Assembly (NCBI GenBank): GCA_034520745.1
Contig: JAXHNF010000017.1
Location: 1-64,000 of the forward strand
Reading direction: 5' to 3'
DNA: 64,000 bases
Origin: Alkalibacterium sp034520745
GTDB lineage: Bacteria; Bacillota; Bacilli; Lactobacillales; Carnobacteriaceae_A
Shown here: piece after piece, positions 61,526 through 64,000 of the stretch
Numbering within the stretch: the stretch's first letter is position 1
Layout: each line of letters begins with the position of its first letter
Notes under the pieces: generated by a model
Seen by the model: only the letters and a program-made list of their open reading frames with translations
What the model was told of the DNA's origin: nothing
The model's database searches: none
Position numbers and translations under genes: made by a program

Positions 61526-62530
61526 GTGAGCCAACAAGTTTTATCCCAACAGGAAATCGATGCACTGCTGGTGGCGATGGACAGCGGCGAGATCGATGCG
61601 GAGGAAGAAAAAGAGGAGAGAGGTTCTCCTAAAGTCAAACCGTATGATTTCAGACGACCCGTTCGTTTGTCGAAAGAGTATCTCTCCACCATCACGATGG
61701 TGTTTGAAGATTACTCAAAACTGGTGTCCAATCTGTTATCCACCCAGCTAAGACGGCCTGTGGAGACCAAGATCGCTGCGATCGAGCAGGTTTCTTTCGA
61801 CGAATTTGTCCATTCGGTCCCGAGTTTCACTTTAATGGGCGTCTTTCAGAGCAAGCCCCTGAGCGGCCTCCAGATCCTTGAGATCAACCCGCAGTTCAGC
61901 CTGCAGATGATCGAACTGCTTTGCGGTTATACCGATTTATCAACGGAAGAAGTGCTGGCTGACAAATCGTCGTTCACGGATATCGAAATGGCCATCATGG
62001 AAGATGTGATGAAGTCGCTTCTGCGTTTGTTCGAATCAGCCTGGAAAGAGATCAAGGAAATCGATGTCACGCTGGAAGATACGGAAACGAAACCGCAGCT
62101 TTTGCAGACGATGTCACCCAACGAACCAGTTATTTTAGTGACCTTCGCAGTCACGATGGAAAATCAGCGGACGTTTATCAATCTGTGTATCCCTTACATA
62201 TTTTTTGAAGATATTCTAGACAAATTGAGTTTCAAAAACTGGTTCCACTCCGGCAAAGAGTTCGACTCTTCCGAGCGGGGGCAGCTGGCTTCAAATCTTG
62301 ATAAAGTACCAGTGGATATCGAAGTGCTCCTGGGCGAGTCTCAGATGAACGTCTCGGATTTCCTCAGTATGGAAGAAGGCGACATTATCCAGCTGGACTA
62401 CAAGACGTCGAATCCCTTGACGTTGTATGTCGAAAACAAGCCTTATTTCAAAGTGAAGCCGGGACAGATCGAAAACAAGCTGGCAGTGGAAATATTAAAA
62501 TTTACGGGAGGAGAGAGTGACGATGAGTGA
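61526..62530 (+). CDS. fliM: flagellar motor switch protein FliM
   Basis: C-ring protein that receives CheY-P and sets rotation direction. Seen: N-terminal VLSQQEIDALLVAMDSGE, the CheY-P-binding peptide region; a middle domain with RRPVRLSKEYLSTITMVFED (20 residues) and LSGLQILEINPQFSLQMIEL-like stretch at 61860-61920; and a C-terminal SpoA domain with VLLGESQMNVSDFLSMEEGD (20 residues). Intact, about 334 residues. GTG 61526 is preferred over ATG 61502 because FliM proteins begin close to this peptide and the earlier start overlaps cheW. The last 8 bases overlap fliY. Confidence 0.95.
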   Translation: MSQQVLSQQEIDALLVAMDSGEIDAEEEKEERGSPKVKPYDFRRPVRLSKEYLSTITMVFEDYSKLVSNLLSTQLRRPVETKIAAIEQVSFDEFVHSVPSFTLMGVFQSKPLSGLQILEINPQFSLQMIELLCGYTDLSTEEVLADKSSFTDIEMAIMEDVMKSLLRLFESAWKEIKEIDVTLEDTETKPQLLQTMSPNEPVILVTFAVTMENQRTFINLCIPYIFFEDILDKLSFKNWFHSGKEFDSSERGQLASNLDKVPVDIEVLLGESQMNVSDFLSMEEGDIIQLDYKTSNPLTLYVENKPYFKVKPGQIENKLAVEILKFTGGESDDE

Positions 62531-63623
62531 CCAAATGACGCAGGAAGAAATCGATGCGTTGCTAAATGGAACGGCTGTTATGGAAGAACCCGAGCAGGAA
62601 CCGTTCGAAGATCCGTTAAGTCAGGACGTTAAAGATATAATCGGAGAAGTCGGCAACATATCCATGTCGCAGGCGGCTACCACTCTTTCCACATTATTGA
62701 ATCGAAAAGTGAGTATTACCACACCTGTAGTCAAGGGTGCGACGATTAAAGATATTATTGATGGAAGCGAGACGCCCAAAGTAGTCACAACGATTGCTTT
62801 CAAAGAGGGTCTCGTCGGCAAAAATGTATTGATGATCGATGTGGATGATGCAATCATCATTGCAGATTTAATGATGGGGAACAGCGGTACAGATTTAGAG
62901 GGCAAGGAATTTACGGAACTGGAACTGAGTGCCGTATCCGAGGCGATGAACCAGATGATCGGTTCGGCTTCAACGGCGATGGCGACGATGTTCGACCGCC
63001 GCGTGGATATTTCACCGCCGACAGTCAAAAAATGGGAATCGGCTGAGGAAGCTGCGGTCGATATGCCTGACCAGTCAGAAGTCGTGTGTACGACATCTTT
63101 CAAGTTGAGCGTGGAAGGCCTGCTGGAAAGTGAGATCATGCAGATCCTGCCGATCGATACAGTGATCGAGATTTCAGAAATCATGCTTGGTGACGAAGCC
63201 GAAGTGCTGAATGGCCGGGACATGGTTGAAGTCAAAAAGGTTGAAGAACCAGAACCGAAAGCCGAACCGGCGGTCGAAAAACCTGTCGAGAAAGAAACAG
63301 AGTCTGTGTCCATTCAGAAACCCAAGTTCCAGGATCTGCCGCGCAACGATACCAAAGGAACGCCGCGCAATCTGGATCTTATCATGGATGTGCCGCTGGA
63401 CTTCAGTGTCGTTTTAGGCAAGAGCCGCAAGACGATCAAGGATATTCTGTCACTCAGTACTGGTTCTGTCGTGGAGCTGGACAAGATGACGGACGAGCCG
63501 CTTGAGATCTATGTCAACGGCAAGCTGATCGCGGAAGGCGAAGTCGTTGTCATCAACGAGAGCTTCGGTATCCGTATCACGAACATATTAAGCAAAGAAC
63601 AGCGCGTCAGACATTTGAAATAG
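62523..63623 (+). CDS. fliY: flagellar switch protein FliY (CheC-like phosphatase fused to FliN domain)
   Basis: C-ring component that also dephosphorylates CheY-P at the motor. Seen: N-terminal MTQEEIDALLNG, a CheC-like domain with two complete phosphatase motifs (DIIGEVGN and SAVSEAMN, each followed by P 22-23 residues on), an acidic/proline linker about residues 235-275, and a C-terminal FliN/SpoA domain with LDLIMDVPLDFSVVLGKSRK (20 residues) and INESFGIRITNILS. Intact, about 367 residues. ATG 62523 has GGAGGAGAG upstream; ATG 62517 lies too close to it. A terminator follows although flagellar export genes usually continue this operon. Confidence 0.96.
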   Translation: MSDQMTQEEIDALLNGTAVMEEPEQEPFEDPLSQDVKDIIGEVGNISMSQAATTLSTLLNRKVSITTPVVKGATIKDIIDGSETPKVVTTIAFKEGLVGKNVLMIDVDDAIIIADLMMGNSGTDLEGKEFTELELSAVSEAMNQMIGSASTAMATMFDRRVDISPPTVKKWESAEEAAVDMPDQSEVVCTTSFKLSVEGLLESEIMQILPIDTVIEISEIMLGDEAEVLNGRDMVEVKKVEEPEPKAEPAVEKPVEKETESVSIQKPKFQDLPRNDTKGTPRNLDLIMDVPLDFSVVLGKSRKTIKDILSLSTGSVVELDKMTDEPLEIYVNGKLIAEGEVVVINESFGIRITNILSKEQRVRHLK

Positions 63624-63630
63624 AAGTAGG

Positions 63631-63657
63631 AAAAGCAGAGAGAAATCTCTGCTTTTT
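63631..63657 (+). terminator. intrinsic terminator after fliY
   Basis: AAAAGCAGAGA pairs with TCTCTGCTTTT around GAAA, followed by TG. A group II intron begins 6 bases later. Confidence 0.85.
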
Positions 63658-63662
63658 GTGTT

Positions 63663-64000
63663 GTGCGCCCGGCATGGGCGATAACTTGGTGGTGAAAGTC
63701 CACTACAGACTTGGCAGTAGGAACTGTTAGCGAAAATCAAGGGTGTCCGCCGCGAGGCGGAATCTGAAGGAAGATGGACGCAAATGCTTGCACTGACGAA
63801 CAGAAACTTCATACTAAGGCTTAATAAAATGGATAAGCTTGCAATACAAAGTAAAGTCCAATACTGCCCGAATTCTATTGAGTAAATGAAGCAGTGACGT
63901 GAGCAGAAAGTTATCGCTCTTACCCGGGGAGGTCTGTCTAGCGACCGATGGTCGTAGTAACAACGTATAGGCAGAAGTCAGCCGAGGTCATAGTAGGGAA
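63663..64000 (+). mobile_element. group II intron, 5' part (domain I), cut by the window end
   Basis: Seen: GTGCGCCCGGCATGGGCG at 63663, the typical 5' end of bacterial group II introns, followed by the domain I landmarks GGTGGTGAAAGTCCACTAC, GGCAGTAGGAACTGTTAGCG (20 bases), CAAGGGTGTCCGCCGCGAGG (20 bases), GAATCTGAAGGAAG and CTTCATACTAAGGCTTAA, then ACCCGGGGAGGTCTG near 63925-63940. Known: such introns splice as RNA and move through an intron-encoded reverse transcriptase (usually in domain IV), which would lie beyond the window. The insertion is just downstream of the fliY terminator, outside any gene, so it does not break a protein. Confidence 0.9.

Noticed and set aside
62621..63313. 230-codon Ser/Thr-rich minus-strand frame opposite fliY
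   Set aside because: An antisense by-product of fliY codon use; no ribosome site or promoter.

Overview
The window reads as part of the chromosome of a motile, low-GC-lineage Gram-positive (Bacillota). I favour Lactobacillales, possibly a Carnobacteriaceae-type halo/alkaliphile, with moderate confidence. The reasons are: miaA directly followed by hflX, AraR- and XylR-type operators, a FliY-type flagellar switch with CheC and CheD, sigma-28 (SigD) promoters, canonical TTGACA/TATAAT promoters, and lipoproteins with strongly acidic mature N-termini. By eye the sequence is near 50% GC; I did not compute it. No rRNA, tRNA or CRISPR array is visible.

Most genes longer than about 1 kb are split by single-base insertions or deletions, often in short homopolymers, although the shifted frames join into full-length family members. 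I read this mainly as sequence error and give each split gene as one feature spanning its pieces. Apparently intact genes include xylA, araR, the iron permease and ATPase, the pentapeptide protein, the copper-storage protein, miaA, hflX, cheD, cheC, fliM and fliY.

Layout. (1) 0-11.3 kb: a xylan island with a DUF624 membrane protein, GH43 beta-xylosidase, xylulokinase, a second GH43, GH8 exo-oligoxylanase, intracellular GH10 xylanase, a DUF975 membrane protein and an SGNH acetylesterase. (2) 11.6-15.8 kb: an iron operon behind a Fur box, with a ferredoxin-NADP reductase-like enzyme plus siderophore binding protein, permease and ATPase. (3) 15.9-20 kb: a hairpin repeat, a small acidic protein, xylA behind a XylR operator, and a solute-binding lipoprotein. 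(4) 20.7-22.1 kb: a MATE exporter on the minus strand. (5) 22.2-41.7 kb: an arabinose/arabinoxylan island with AraR operators in front of three transcription units. It carries GH51, GH43, a second binding lipoprotein, GH43, GH95, araR, araD-araA-araB, a second small acidic protein, GH127, GH27 and GH43. (6) 41.8-42.3 kb: a tandem array of hairpin-forming repeats of about 53 bp. (7) 42.4-49.4 kb: pentapeptide protein, SWIM/SNF2 helicase, Csp-type copper protein, miaA and hflX. (8) 49.6-63.6 kb: a cyclic-di-GMP-I riboswitch before a damaged lipoprotein gene, then two SigD-driven chemoreceptors and cheW-cheD-cheB-cheR-cheA-cheC-cheY-cheW-fliM-fliY. (9) 63.66 kb to the end: the 5' part of a group II intron, just after the fliY terminator.

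Together the sugar genes describe a cell that imports xylo- and arabino-oligosaccharides through lipoprotein-dependent ABC transport. It cuts them in the cytoplasm (no glycosidase here shows a signal peptide), removes acetyl and arabinose/galactose side groups, and feeds D-xylose through XylA/XylB and L-arabinose through AraA/AraB/AraD. No transport permease is present in the window, so the two binding proteins probably share one encoded elsewhere, perhaps just left of the window next to the DUF624 gene.
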